NCBI GenBank assembly: GCA_044338255.1
Contig: JBIILZ010000023.1
Span: 1 to 40,960, forward strand
Source of the DNA: CAIUVD01 sp044338255
Lineage (GTDB): Bacteria; Planctomycetota; UBA11346
Reading direction: 5' to 3'
DNA length: 40,960 nucleotides
The position numbers and the translations under genes were made by a program. Shown here piece after piece: positions 21,902-30,175 of the stretch. Below the pieces are notes generated by a model, which saw only the letters and a program-made list of their open reading frames with translations, did no database searches and had not been told where the DNA came from. Each line of letters begins with the position of its first letter. The stretch's first letter is position 1.

Positions 21902-24166
21902 CTACCCGCGACGCATCTCCGACAGCTTGATGCGCGGCTTGGCCTGGGTCGCCGGGACCTGTCCGGCTCCAGGCAGCACGACGCCCTGGATCGACGCTGC
22001 CACCGCACAGCCAACCACCCCGTCGAACCAATGGTTGTCCGATCGCTCTGGTCGCAGCTTCCACTCGTCCACCACCCGCCCGCGCCCCTGGGTGCGGATC
22101 CGGTGCTCTGAGGTCAGGTGGTCGGCCAGGAGGCGGTGGCGTTCGGGCTGCTGGCCCCATAGCGACAAGCAGCCCTGGTCGCCCATCGCCACGCCCAGGC
22201 GCGCGTGTACGAACGACTTCCAGAAGTTGGTGTCGTAGAGGACGTGGCGCACGGTGCGCTTGCCCACCACCGAGGGGATGCGCCAGTTGTGGCCGAGGCG
22301 GTCGCCGCGCTTGCGCTTGTACTCATTGAACGGCACCGAGGCCGCGCCGACGAAGCGGCCATGGCTGGGCAGCAGCAGCGCGGCGTTGGGCGACTGCCTG
22401 CAGAACTGGTAGACCACATCCGTGCTCTGGCCCCAGTTGGCATCGATGATCAGGCGCTCGATGGCCATCTCGGCGCCATCGTCACGGCGGTAGCGTCGAC
22501 CGCAGAGGTCCTTGGTCACACCCTCCAGGCCGGCGTAGATCTGGCCTTCCAGGCCGGCGCCCTTGGCGGCGTGGGCCAGGGTGAGCTTCAGATCCCGCAG
22601 CGTGAAGTATTGCCGGCGCTGGTCTGGCCAAGTGCCGTAGTCCACCACCCAGCCGGTGAAGTCGGAGGACCAGGCGCAGACGACATAGAACAGCGCCTTC
22701 TGCTGCACATCGATGAAGGCAGTCAGGTGGTCGGCGCCGGTCGGCAGCACCCAGCGATCGAGACCATTGAGCTTGGCGATAATCTGCTCGGGGCCGAGTT
22801 GGTCGTCCTCCTCAGTCACTTCTGGCAGCGGCTCGTTCTGGTACTCGGCCCAGAAGGCGTGCTCATCCTGCAGCTTGAGGTTCATGGCGTGCTGGATCGC
22901 CGAGATCTCGTCGTGGTTGAAGCGCTCCGCCCAGGCGACCCGCGAGCCGTCATCCATGGCGACGCGGTTCGTCTCGTAGAACGCCGAGGCATCAGCCAGG
23001 CCGACGCCAGCGCGGAAGCCATCCGCGCGCAGCTTTGCGTACTCCTCCCATAGCTTCGTGGCCGTGGGGAAGGCGTACACCATACGCGTGCGCTCGCCGT
23101 TCCACTCCGGGTGGACTTCACGGTCGAGGATGCGGTCGGCCATGTCCCCCGGCCGGATCACGGTGCAGGGCATGATCCCGGCGATCTTCTTCCCTGGCCC
23201 GGCCATGCCGAGCACAGCCCCGGCGAGGATCGCCTCGCGGTGCTGGCACTGGCTGATACTCCGGGCGCTTTCGTCGGTCTGTGGATCGTCGAGGACCACC
23301 AGGCTGGGACGCACCGCCCGGCCGTCCGGCCGCTTGAATTTCATCCCTCGGATGCGCCCGGTGATACCAGCCACCTTGATGATCGCTCCGCTCGCCTTCG
23401 ACCCGGGGATGGTCGGGAGGATGATCTCCTTGGCCGTCCAGCCGATGTGGGTGCGCGCCCCGCGGTAGAGCTGGCCATTGGCGCGATGGGCGATGCCCTC
23501 AAGGCAGTGGATGGGGAAGGCGACCTCTGGGAAGTCGCCCAGGATGAGTTCGTTGGTGTCCAGCTCGGTCTTGAGCGACTCGAGCATGTCCGAGGCGTGC
23601 TGCTCATCGGAGCCGATCAAGCAGACGAATTCACGGTGTCCGTAGAGGATGGCCCACAGGCAGGCGCACTCGGCGATGGTCGTCTTGCCGCTACCACGGG
23701 GCATGGCGAGGGCGAACAGGCCGCCGTGCAGCACGGCCTGCTCGGTCTTGGCGATGACCTTGAGGTGGTCCTCGCTGAACCGCAACGCGAAGACCTCGGG
23801 GAAGTACGACTCGCAGAAGGCGCGGAAGGAGCGCTCGGCGGTGGCCTTGCGGACCGGGCTCTCAACCGTTGGCATCTCACCGATGTCACGGCCGGACTCC
23901 GACTCGAGGCGGGCCTTCTCGCGCATCGACTCGCGGTGGGCGGCGTAGTCCCGAGCCGCATCCTTGGGCTGGATGGGGGCATGGACCTCGTCGAGCAGCC
24001 AGGCGAGGTAGCGCAGCAGGTCCACGCTCTTGCCATCGCCAATGCGGAAGCCGGCGCGGGTGCGGTGCCGGTGAAGCTGGCGCTCTGCGATCACCGTCCC
24101 GACGGCGGTGCTGTTGAGGAGCCGCGCCAGGTCGGCGGGGCGGAGGTGGCGCGGGTCAACCGCCAT
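21902..24166 (-). CDS. Terminase large subunit with N-terminal HTH extension
   Basis: The 754-residue motor packages DNA into the head. The start is set at ATG 24166 (MAVDPRHLRPADLARLLNST), because a longer frame runs into the upstream gene. Residues 5-60 look like a helix-turn-helix (RPADLARLLNSTAVGTVIAE), perhaps a fused DNA-recognition element. The ATPase follows: Walker A AMPRGSGKTT (about 154-163) and Walker B SLVVLDDPQ (about 288-296). The nuclease half carries acidic positions in HLTAFIDVQQ, RLIIDANWGQSTD and DNHWFDGVVG. It overlaps the small gene upstream by 11 bases. P1 lies between this gene and the next, so terminase is expected to be transcribed separately from the virion genes. 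Confidence 0.9.
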   Translation of the reverse strand: MAVDPRHLRPADLARLLNSTAVGTVIAERQLHRHRTRAGFRIGDGKSVDLLRYLAWLLDEVHAPIQPKDAARDYAAHRESMREKARLESESGRDIGEMPTVESPVRKATAERSFRAFCESYFPEVFALRFSEDHLKVIAKTEQAVLHGGLFALAMPRGSGKTTIAECACLWAILYGHREFVCLIGSDEQHASDMLESLKTELDTNELILGDFPEVAFPIHCLEGIAHRANGQLYRGARTHIGWTAKEIILPTIPGSKASGAIIKVAGITGRIRGMKFKRPDGRAVRPSLVVLDDPQTDESARSISQCQHREAILAGAVLGMAGPGKKIAGIMPCTVIRPGDMADRILDREVHPEWNGERTRMVYAFPTATKLWEEYAKLRADGFRAGVGLADASAFYETNRVAMDDGSRVAWAERFNHDEISAIQHAMNLKLQDEHAFWAEYQNEPLPEVTEEDDQLGPEQIIAKLNGLDRWVLPTGADHLTAFIDVQQKALFYVVCAWSSDFTGWVVDYGTWPDQRRQYFTLRDLKLTLAHAAKGAGLEGQIYAGLEGVTKDLCGRRYRRDDGAEMAIERLIIDANWGQSTDVVYQFCRQSPNAALLLPSHGRFVGAASVPFNEYKRKRGDRLGHNWRIPSVVGKRTVRHVLYDTNFWKSFVHARLGVAMGDQGCLSLWGQQPERHRLLADHLTSEHRIRTQGRGRVVDEWKLRPERSDNHWFDGVVGCAVAASIQGVVLPGAGQVPATQAKPRIKLSEMRRG

Positions 24167-24395
24167 GCTGGGACTCCCGCTCTGCCAGTACCCGGACGAG
24201 CCAGGCGCCGTAGGCGATGAGGTTGAGCGAGCCATCTGCATTGGCTGGCGCCCCGGCGGCGAGGTCGGCACGCAGCGCCTCGAGGCTGGCCCGCTGACTG
24301 CCCGAGCGGCGCAGCAGAGCCGCGGCCTGCTCGAGTGGCAAGGCGGTCAACTTGGGGCTGGCGGCATTCGAAACCGTGGCGTTAGCAAGTGGCAT
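24156..24395 (-). CDS. Terminase small subunit candidate
   Basis: The start is ATG 24395 (MPLANATVSNAASPKLTALP) with GGAGG seven bases upstream. A longer frame to 24857 runs antisense through the plus-strand gene and is discarded. The 79-residue product is helical, with LEQAAALLRRSGSQRASLEALR and then AGAPANADGSLNLIAYGAWL. It is the first gene of the terminase unit and overlaps the large subunit by 11 bases, the usual coupling for small and large terminase subunits. It is shorter than most small terminases. The HTH extension on the large subunit may make up for this. Function inferred from position. Confidence 0.55.
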   Translation of the reverse strand: MPLANATVSNAASPKLTALPLEQAAALLRRSGSQRASLEALRADLAAGAPANADGSLNLIAYGAWLVRVLAERESQHGG

Positions 24396-24426
24396 CTGGC
24401 GCCTCCGTCCCGGGCTGGCCGAGGTG

Positions 24427-24519
24427 ATGATGCACTGGGTTTTCACTGCGAAACTCAACTGGATGAGGCCGATGTGCCTGGGTAACACGAACCGCAGTAC
24501 CCCAACGGAGACACCCATG
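24427..24519 (+). repeat. 93-bp repeated leader, copy 1
   Basis: This segment ends at the ATG of the DUF6900-type gene and matches 25900-25992 at 84 of 93 positions by eye. Bases 24448-24490 (43 bp) are identical in both copies. It includes TTTTC/GAAA and CTCA/TGAG mini-hairpins and an AACGGAG ribosome binding site six bases before the start. The same interval must also hold the divergent signals for the minus-strand terminase genes. It probably contains a promoter or regulator site, but no standard -35/-10 pair is evident. Confidence 0.65.
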
Positions 24520-25068
24520 GCCAAGCGCCCCACCGCCCGCCCAGCCGCCCCGACCACCGCCCCCAGCGAGGCCGACGCGGTCATCGCCAGCATCGCCCGG
24601 ACCCACCTGGATCTGGAGACCCTGGAAAGCCGGCACAGCGACAGCCTCGACTTCAAGGACCAGGCCTGCTGGGCTGTCCGCGATGCCCTGCGCGCCGCCT
24701 TCGAGGCTGGCAAGCAGGCGGCCCGGCGCCGGGCGGGCAGCCCGCCGGTCGCCCCGCCCACGGTGATCAAGGGCGACATCATCATCGCCGCGAACCCCAA
24801 GGCCGAGCGCATGGGGTGGACCACCGGCCGCATCGGCGCCTTCCGGTTCTGCGCCATGGTCTACGCCGAGCACGCCCTGGAGGCGAGCTACGAGATCGGC
24901 CGCAGCCGCATCTCGAAGCTGGAGCTGCGCCGCCTCGACACCGGCGCGGTCGCCTACAACTGGGACCGCGGTCTCGACATCCCGGCGACGGACGCCGCCG
25001 CCCAGCAGGCGGTCGACCGCCTGGGCAAGCACCTCGCCAACCACCTCTACGGCCCCACCGCCGCCTGA
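24517..25068 (+). CDS. DUF6900-type small phage protein
   Basis: The start is ATG 24517 with GGAG upstream; a longer frame to 24352 only reads through the leader. The 183-residue product has a Pro/Ala-rich N-terminus, then the DUF6900-like core HLDLETLESRHSDSLDFKDQ and WAVRDALRAAFEAGKQAARR (about 25-75). A second domain contains MGWTTGRIGAFRFCAMVYAE and SRISKLELRRLDTGAVAYNW. The DUF6900 core is a short helical domain found in phage and plasmid proteins with no settled function. The gene opens a plus-strand group of small genes lying between minus-strand packaging and DNA-metabolism genes, a usual place for early regulators or host-takeover proteins. Confidence 0.68.
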   Translation: MAKRPTARPAAPTTAPSEADAVIASIARTHLDLETLESRHSDSLDFKDQACWAVRDALRAAFEAGKQAARRRAGSPPVAPPTVIKGDIIIAANPKAERMGWTTGRIGAFRFCAMVYAEHALEASYEIGRSRISKLELRRLDTGAVAYNWDRGLDIPATDAAAQQAVDRLGKHLANHLYGPTAA

Positions 25069-25131
25069 CCCTGCACCCGCCCGGTCGGGTCCACCCCGGC
25101 CTGGCATCACCCCTGAACCCCAGAGGACACC

Positions 25132-25518
25132 ATGAGCACCAATCGCACCACCAAGACCGCCAAGCCCAAGGCCGCGGCCAGTCCCAAGCCCAAGACCCGG
25201 AATGGCAAGACCAAGCCGGTCATCGAGGTCGACCTCAATGCCGCGGCGACCACCGAGCCGGCGCAGAAGGCCGCACCCACCGCCCTGGCCAAGCCGCTGT
25301 CCGGGCTCGACGCCGCGGCTCTCGTCCTGCGCGAAGCAGGCGAGCCGCTGGACGCCCAGTCCCTGATCGCGCGCATCCTCGAGCGCGGCCTCTGGAAGAC
25401 CGAGGGCAAGACCCCGGCCGCGACGATCTACGCCGCCATGATCCGCGAGATCAAGGCCAAGGGATCGAGCAGCCGCTTCCAGAAGGTGGAGCGGGGCCGC
25501 TTCGCCGCCGCCAGCTGA
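25132..25518 (+). CDS. HARE-HTH domain protein
   Basis: The 128-residue product has a basic, disordered N-terminus (KTAKPKAAASPKPKTRNGK) that should bind DNA or RNA non-specifically. From about residue 57 it has a HARE-HTH (HB1/ASXL) winged-helix: LDAAALVLREAGEPLDAQSL, IARILERGLWKTEGKTPAAT, IYAAMIREIKAKGSSSRF and KVERGRFAA. HARE-HTH domains link DNA binding with modified-DNA or chromatin functions and with RNA polymerase delta subunits. An AGAGGA motif lies just before the ATG. In this phage it may be a nucleoid or transcription regulator. It follows the DUF6900 gene by 63 bases, probably on the same transcript. Confidence 0.75.
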   Translation: MSTNRTTKTAKPKAAASPKPKTRNGKTKPVIEVDLNAAATTEPAQKAAPTALAKPLSGLDAAALVLREAGEPLDAQSLIARILERGLWKTEGKTPAATIYAAMIREIKAKGSSSRFQKVERGRFAAAS

Positions 25519-25596
25519 GGCCGGCAGCGCCACCATGCCGCGGTCGGTGTCGACGCCCTGTCGCCCGGCCGCGGCCCTTCCCCATCGGAGCTTCCC

Positions 25597-25827
25597 ATGC
25601 CCAGCGTCAACAGCCTCAGCTCGTGGACCCGCACCCAGGACGGCTACGCCACCGAGGCGTCCAGCCTGGGGCTGCGGCCCGGCCAAGCCCCAGGCGGCTT
25701 CCTGCCGTTGCCCGACAACCGCCTCGTCATGTTCGCCTCCGACTGGCGCCGCGAAGAACGGGGCGGCGAGGTGGTCGCCTGGGCCGTCTGCGTGGGCGGG
25801 GTGACCTACACCATCTTCAACGACTGA
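25597..25827 (+). CDS. Small hypothetical phage protein (76 aa)
   Basis: I do not recognise this 76-residue protein. It starts MPSVNSLSSWTRTQDGYATE and ends WAVCVGGVTYTIFND. The middle alternates short polar and hydrophobic segments (RLVMFASDWRREERGGEVVA), consistent with a small beta-sheet protein. It is third in the plus-strand group, 78 bases after the HARE-HTH gene, with GGAGCTTCCC before its ATG. A different reading at 25535 overlaps it and is less protein-like (Arg/Pro-rich). Confidence 0.55.
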   Translation: MPSVNSLSSWTRTQDGYATEASSLGLRPGQAPGGFLPLPDNRLVMFASDWRREERGGEVVAWAVCVGGVTYTIFND

Positions 25828-25899
25828 GGTCGCCACCCCGGTGCCAGGACAGCATAGCAAGTCCCACCAGGGGGACTGCCCGCCGGCCTCACCGACAGC

Positions 25900-25992
25900 A
25901 TGATGCACCTGTTTTTCACGGCGAAACTCAACTGGATGAGGCCGATGTGCCTGGGTAACACGACATGCAGCACCCCAACGGAGGCACCCATG
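25900..25992 (+). repeat. 93-bp repeated leader, copy 2
   Basis: This second copy of the leader ends at the ATG of the next plus-strand gene. Bases 25921-25963 are identical to 24448-24490. The nine differences from copy 1 lie outside that core, which argues for selection on the core rather than a fresh duplication. The AACGGAG ribosome binding site is kept, with GGAGG here. It occupies most of the 162-bp gap between 25827 and 25990. Confidence 0.65.
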
Positions 25993-26307
25993 CCCGAGAC
26001 CTACCACCCCGCCCTGACCCCCAACCTGCTGGCCGCCATCGACGAGGCCGGCGACCACCTGGAGGAGGACAGCGCCTCTGGCCGGGTCGCCGCCGCCCAG
26101 GCCCTGATCCTGGCTGCCATTGGGCTGCTGGACGAGGTCGCCCGCGAGACGAAGGACCGGAACGCCCGCGCCTACATCATCGACCACCTGCAGGTGCTGG
26201 CCGGCGGGGACCATGAGATCCTCAGCCGCGATGCCAACCTGGACCGCTGGCAGCGCCGGCTCCGGAAGCTCGAAGGCCTGGACCCCGAGGACTTCCCCGA
26301 GGAGTAG
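25990..26307 (+). CDS. Small helical phage protein, unknown (105 aa)
   Basis: The start is ATG 25990 with GGAGG six to eight bases upstream. The longer frame from 25900 only translates the repeated leader. The 105-residue protein is acidic and almost wholly helical: LTPNLLAAIDEAGDHLEEDS, AAAQALILAAIGLLDEVARE, NARAYIIDHLQVLAGG and DRWQRRLRKLEGLDPEDF. No catalytic motif is visible. Size and charge would fit a DNA-mimic or a small protein-binding inhibitor, but nothing shows this. It ends 14 bases before the convergent methyltransferase stop. Confidence 0.55.
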   Translation: MPETYHPALTPNLLAAIDEAGDHLEEDSASGRVAAAQALILAAIGLLDEVARETKDRNARAYIIDHLQVLAGGDHEILSRDANLDRWQRRLRKLEGLDPEDFPEE

Positions 26308-26321
26308 AGCAAGCCACCACA

Positions 26322-27566
26322 TCAGGCACCTGCCTCGACCCCGGCCAGCGCCGGGGTCTGCTCGTTGGTGGCGGCGGCGATGCGCTGGGCCTGCTTGCCG
26401 GTGAACTGCTCCCAGCGTTTCACGATCACATCGCAGTACCGAGGGTCGAGTTCCATGAGCCGGGCATGGCGTCCGGTCTGCTCGGCGGCGATCATGGTGG
26501 TGCCGGAACCGCCGAACGGATCTATGACCACCCCGCCCGGCGCGCACGAGTTCTGCACGAGGTACAGGAACAGCGGCACCGGCTTCATGGTCGGGTGCTC
26601 ACCGTTGCGTGACGGCTTGTCGAACTCGAGCACCGTGGTCTGGCTGCGGTCGGAGAACCACGAATGGCCGGCGCCATCCTTCCAGCCGTAGAGACACGGC
26701 TCGTGCTTCCACTGGTAGTCCTGCCGGCCGAGCACCAGGGAGGACTTCACCCAGATCAGGCACTGCCGCACGGTCAGGCCGATGTCGGCGCAAGCGCCAC
26801 GGACGGTCAGACCCTCCGAGTCGGCGTGCCAGCAGTAGAACGCGCCGCCCGGCCGCAGCACCGCGACCGCGCAACCGAGGGTGGCGACGAGGAATGTCCG
26901 GTAGGAAGCGTCATCCATGTCATCGTTGGCGATGGTCATGGCCGCATCGGTGCCGCCCTCGTAGGCGACGTTGTAGGGTGGGTCGGTCAGCAGCAGGTCG
27001 GCCTGCCCGCCATCCATGAGCTGCGCGACCTGTTCCGGCTCGGCGCTGTCGCCGCAGAGCAGGCGGTGGTTGCCCAGCACCCATATGTCGCCCGGCTGGG
27101 TCAGGGTCTGCCCGGCGTCAGGGACCGGCGGCACCTCGTCAGGATCGGTCAGGCCCCCGGCCACGCCGGGATCGAGCAGCCTGGCCAGCTCGTCCTGGTC
27201 GAATCCCAGGGCCGCCAGGTCGAGATCGAGGTCGCTGCTCTCCAGCGCCTTCAACTCGAGGCCGAGTTTGTCGAGGTCCCATTCCGCGACCTCGCCGGTC
27301 TTGTTGTCGGCGATGCGCAGCGCCCGGATCTGGTCAGGCGACAGGCCCTCGGCCACATGGACCGGCACTTCGGTCATGCCCAGGTGCTTGGCCGCGCGCC
27401 AGCGGGTGTGGCCGATGACGATCACGCCCTCGGCATCGACGACGATGGGCTGCCGGAAGCCGAACTGACGGATGCTTTCCGCCACCACCGCCACGGCATC
27501 GTCGTTCTGGCGGGGGTTGTTCTCGTAGGGCTTCAGGGATTCGATGGGGCGATTCTGGATCAACAT
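26322..27566 (-). CDS. ParB-domain DNA methyltransferase (beta class)
   Basis: The 414-residue protein joins a ParB/sulfiredoxin-like N-terminus to a DNA methyltransferase. Residues 1-100 carry the ParB pattern (IESLKPYENNPRQNDDAV, then VIGHTRWRAAKHLGMTEVP). The methyltransferase has motif IV DPPYN at 195-199 before the AdoMet motif FGGSGTT in the C-terminal third, the permuted beta order. DPPY favours N6-adenine over N4-cytosine products. KPSRNGEHPTMKPVPL, found just before motif I, is typical of phage and MGE enzymes of this type. With no nuclease partner it probably protects phage DNA or marks it for replication. AGGA lies eight bases before the ATG. Target site unknown. Confidence 0.88.
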   Translation of the reverse strand: MLIQNRPIESLKPYENNPRQNDDAVAVVAESIRQFGFRQPIVVDAEGVIVIGHTRWRAAKHLGMTEVPVHVAEGLSPDQIRALRIADNKTGEVAEWDLDKLGLELKALESSDLDLDLAALGFDQDELARLLDPGVAGGLTDPDEVPPVPDAGQTLTQPGDIWVLGNHRLLCGDSAEPEQVAQLMDGGQADLLLTDPPYNVAYEGGTDAAMTIANDDMDDASYRTFLVATLGCAVAVLRPGGAFYCWHADSEGLTVRGACADIGLTVRQCLIWVKSSLVLGRQDYQWKHEPCLYGWKDGAGHSWFSDRSQTTVLEFDKPSRNGEHPTMKPVPLFLYLVQNSCAPGGVVIDPFGGSGTTMIAAEQTGRHARLMELDPRYCDVIVKRWEQFTGKQAQRIAAATNEQTPALAGVEAGA

Positions 27567-27721
27567 GGGATGGTTCCTGGATGGGTGGCGGCGCGGTCGG
27601 CCAGGTGAAAGAAAGTCAGTCTAGGTCGGTGGCTGTTCCCTTGGGCGTCACCTTCGACCACCGACCGGGGAGGACCCGTTGATGTGTCTAAATTCGCAAC
27701 ATCGCTCAGGTTTCTGTCCCC

Positions 27722-27915
27722 GTCCCCCACTGGCGAGGGGTGGGGGACAAGATTGAGGATTTGCGCGTGCTTGTCCCCCGTCCCCGTCCCCCACCTCCCC
27801 GCGCCCCCTATCGGGGTGCGCGGGGAGGTGGGGGACGGGGACCGGGGACACGCCCAGGGCGGTTTGTCCCCCACTGATTGATGAGGTGGGGGACAAGGGA
27901 CAGCAGGTGGGGGAC
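27722..27915. repeat. GTCCCCCAC/GTGGGGGAC hairpin array
   Basis: The 351-bp gap between methyltransferase and primase genes holds three hairpins built from one 9-bp unit, plus a lone half unit. Hairpin 1 pairs 27722-27730 with 27740-27748. Hairpin 2 pairs 27772-27804 with 27818-27850, 33-bp arms with one mismatch and a further CCCC/GGGG pairing inside. Hairpin 3 pairs 27864-27874 with 27886-27896. The half unit is 27907-27915, ending just before the primase stop. The 27567-27721 part shows nothing clear. It could be a replication origin, a multi-site operator, a transcription barrier or a REP-like element. Confidence 0.75.
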
Positions 27916-27917
27916 AG

Positions 27918-30119
27918 TCATGGCGACTCCGTGGTGTTGTGATTCCGCACATCCCGAAGCGCCAACATGGCGATGTCCTTCTTGCATCCGGCGAGTTCGC
28001 GCAGGCGTCGAACCGTGAGGTCGGGCTGCTCCTGGGCGATCCTGCATGCTTTGGTCTCGGGGGTTTCGCCCTGGCTCCCGGGCAAGCCGACGAGCTTCGC
28101 CCCACGCGGACCTTCCCAGGCCTCGACCGCGCCCTCATCGGCAATGGTCTCCATGACCAGTTCGACGTCCGCCTTCTTGAGCCTGGGCTGCTCAGCACGC
28201 AGCTTGGCGCAGACGAGGTCGTAGGCCGACGCCTGCGAGCGCGGTCCTTTGGCCAGCACCTCCAGGAGCGCAGCACGGATCGCGTCGGTGTCCGGGGCCT
28301 CGTCCGGCTTCCCTGGCTCATGGCCCTCGTACTCCTCGCCGGCCTGCGACCAGACGATGCGCGGCATGTCGCTGACGCCCTCGGTGAAGGGGTCCGGCCA
28401 GTGGAAGCGCCAGGTCCAGCCCTGCTCATCGATCTTGCCGAGATTCGACTTCACCACACGGAACCAGCGATCGCCGTCGCGCATGCCCTTGTCGAGCAAG
28501 GAGGCGACCCGGACGCCAGCCGTCATTTGGGCCGAGCCGGCGATGGCGTCCATGGGATCACCATCGCCCTGGCCGGTTTTCCGCAGGTGCGCCACGACCA
28601 TCACGGCAGCACCCGTCGAGCGGGCCAGCCGGGTCAGCGCATCCAGGAGCAAGCGCACGTCCTGGGCAGCATTGGCATCGGTGCCAGCTGGAGCGAAGGC
28701 TGCGAAGGTATCGACCACGATCAGGTCGAAGGCGTGGGTGGCGGTGGCCTCGATCAGAAGGTTCACATGGGCGGCAAGGTCGATGGGGGACCCGGTGGTG
28801 GTGTTGGCGAACACTGACCAACAGACCCGCGAGAGGTCCGCCTTGGCCGAACGCAGGCGAGGCAGGAGCACGCAGGAGGCATCGTCCTCGCGCGCCAGGA
28901 GCAGGACCTTCCCGGGCTGCTGTTGCGTGCCGTCGGGCATGGGATCGCCCGAGGACACCCGCGCTGCCAGGTCGCAGATGAGAAACGACTTACCCAGGCC
29001 CTGTTTGCCGCCCAGAAGCGAAAGCATGCCCTTGGGAATGACGCCGGGCCACAGCCAGGCGATCTCCCGCTCCGGAGTCTCGGCGAAGGTCTGCAGGTCA
29101 AAGGTGAGGGCCGTCGGCGTCGGCTGGATCAGGCCCGACAGGTCCACATCACCGGTCGGGGCCGGCGGCGCGCCGTAGCCCGAAGACCGTAGGGTTGTGG
29201 CAGCGGCCTGGAAGTCGCCGTTGTGCTCCAGCAGGGCGTAAGCCGCGAAGGGGCTGTAGGCCCGGTTGGAATCAAAGGGATGGGCATTGGAGCTGAAGAC
29301 GTAGAGCGCTCCGTCCTTCAGGGTCGCCGAGGTGCTGCCGGTCTTGCCCGGTCGGCACCAGTGCTGGTTGGCGCCATCGCGCACCAGGGACCAGCCGTGG
29401 TGCTGGAGCAGGGCCGGCAGATCTCCACGGTGGTTGAAGTCATCGCCCGGCCGGTCCTCGCCGCCGGTTGGCTGAGGATCGACGGCCTCGGGCAGCACGG
29501 CGTTCAAGGCCCAGGCGCAACGCAGCACAACCTCGCGCTCGTCATGCGAGAGAACCGGCAGGGTCGTGAAGTCGCCCTGCATGAGTTGGTAGCCGACGGA
29601 CGGCGCGCATAGAAACAGGCCGCCCTCGCCCCGGGTCTCGATCGTGGTCAGGACGATGTGCCAGCGCCCGTCGCGGTCCTTACGCGGCTTGTAGGCCTTG
29701 CCGAAGCGCACGACCTCGGCCGGACCGTCCAGATCCTCGCGGCGCTGGGCCAGCTTCAGGTTGCCGCTGACGGCTTCGGCGCAGCGGTAGACGACGTGCC
29801 ATCCGCCCGAAGGGCTGGTTTCCACCGCCAGCCGATCAAGAAGGCCTGGCGCCTCGGCGTTCACCAGACCCGACCAGGCGGCGAAGGCCTCGCCGGCGCA
29901 GTCGAAGTCGATCAGCTCCAGGTTGCCCGAGACGGCGCCGCAGATGAGGCAGCAGGCGGCATGCGGGTTGGCAAACCACGCCGAGACCTCGGCCTCGGTC
30001 GGCAACCGAGCCTGGTAGTCCTTCCACGCGCCGATCGCCGGCCTCTTTTCAGGGAAGCGGGCGGGCAGGACGCAGAGACCTGCAGCCTGATAAGATCGGG
30101 CAGCAGCGGCCAGGGTCAT
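27918..30119 (-). CDS. Bifunctional primase-polymerase with RepA-like helicase
   Basis: This 733-residue replication protein starts at ATG 30119 (MTLAAAARSYQAAGL). Residues 1-190 form a Prim-Pol domain: GLCVLPARFPEKRPAIG, a catalytic acidic pair in ELIDFD (68-73), TSPSGGWHVVYR with His108, and AEVVRFG. The C-terminal half is a RecA-fold (RepA/AAA_25-like) helicase or ATPase with GGKQGLGKS (370-378) and Walker B DLIVVDTF, followed by VVAHLRKTG. A final helical region (VRRLRELAGCKKDIAMLALR) resembles an HTH. Such fusions start and unwind in small replicons and phages. It ends beside the hairpin array, a candidate origin. The divergent toxin-antitoxin operon starts 87 bases upstream of its start. 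Confidence 0.88.
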   Translation of the reverse strand: MTLAAAARSYQAAGLCVLPARFPEKRPAIGAWKDYQARLPTEAEVSAWFANPHAACCLICGAVSGNLELIDFDCAGEAFAAWSGLVNAEAPGLLDRLAVETSPSGGWHVVYRCAEAVSGNLKLAQRREDLDGPAEVVRFGKAYKPRKDRDGRWHIVLTTIETRGEGGLFLCAPSVGYQLMQGDFTTLPVLSHDEREVVLRCAWALNAVLPEAVDPQPTGGEDRPGDDFNHRGDLPALLQHHGWSLVRDGANQHWCRPGKTGSTSATLKDGALYVFSSNAHPFDSNRAYSPFAAYALLEHNGDFQAAATTLRSSGYGAPPAPTGDVDLSGLIQPTPTALTFDLQTFAETPEREIAWLWPGVIPKGMLSLLGGKQGLGKSFLICDLAARVSSGDPMPDGTQQQPGKVLLLAREDDASCVLLPRLRSAKADLSRVCWSVFANTTTGSPIDLAAHVNLLIEATATHAFDLIVVDTFAAFAPAGTDANAAQDVRLLLDALTRLARSTGAAVMVVAHLRKTGQGDGDPMDAIAGSAQMTAGVRVASLLDKGMRDGDRWFRVVKSNLGKIDEQGWTWRFHWPDPFTEGVSDMPRIVWSQAGEEYEGHEPGKPDEAPDTDAIRAALLEVLAKGPRSQASAYDLVCAKLRAEQPRLKKADVELVMETIADEGAVEAWEGPRGAKLVGLPGSQGETPETKACRIAQEQPDLTVRRLRELAGCKKDIAMLALRDVRNHNTTESP

Positions 30120-30175
30120 GCGGCAGAACCGCAGACGCCATGACGGCAATCCGTTGCCTTGTCTTTGGCAAAGAG

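Noticed and set aside
24382..26547. A 721-residue minus-strand frame across the small plus-strand genes
   Set aside because: It is Gly/Arg/Leu-rich, runs antisense to four genes with good starts, and translates the repeated leader twice as HRPHPVEFR. It is a shadow.
27722..27915. Possible CRISPR array
   Set aside because: The repeat unit is only 9 bp and palindromic, spacing is irregular and arms pair with each other. There are no uniform spacers and no cas genes.
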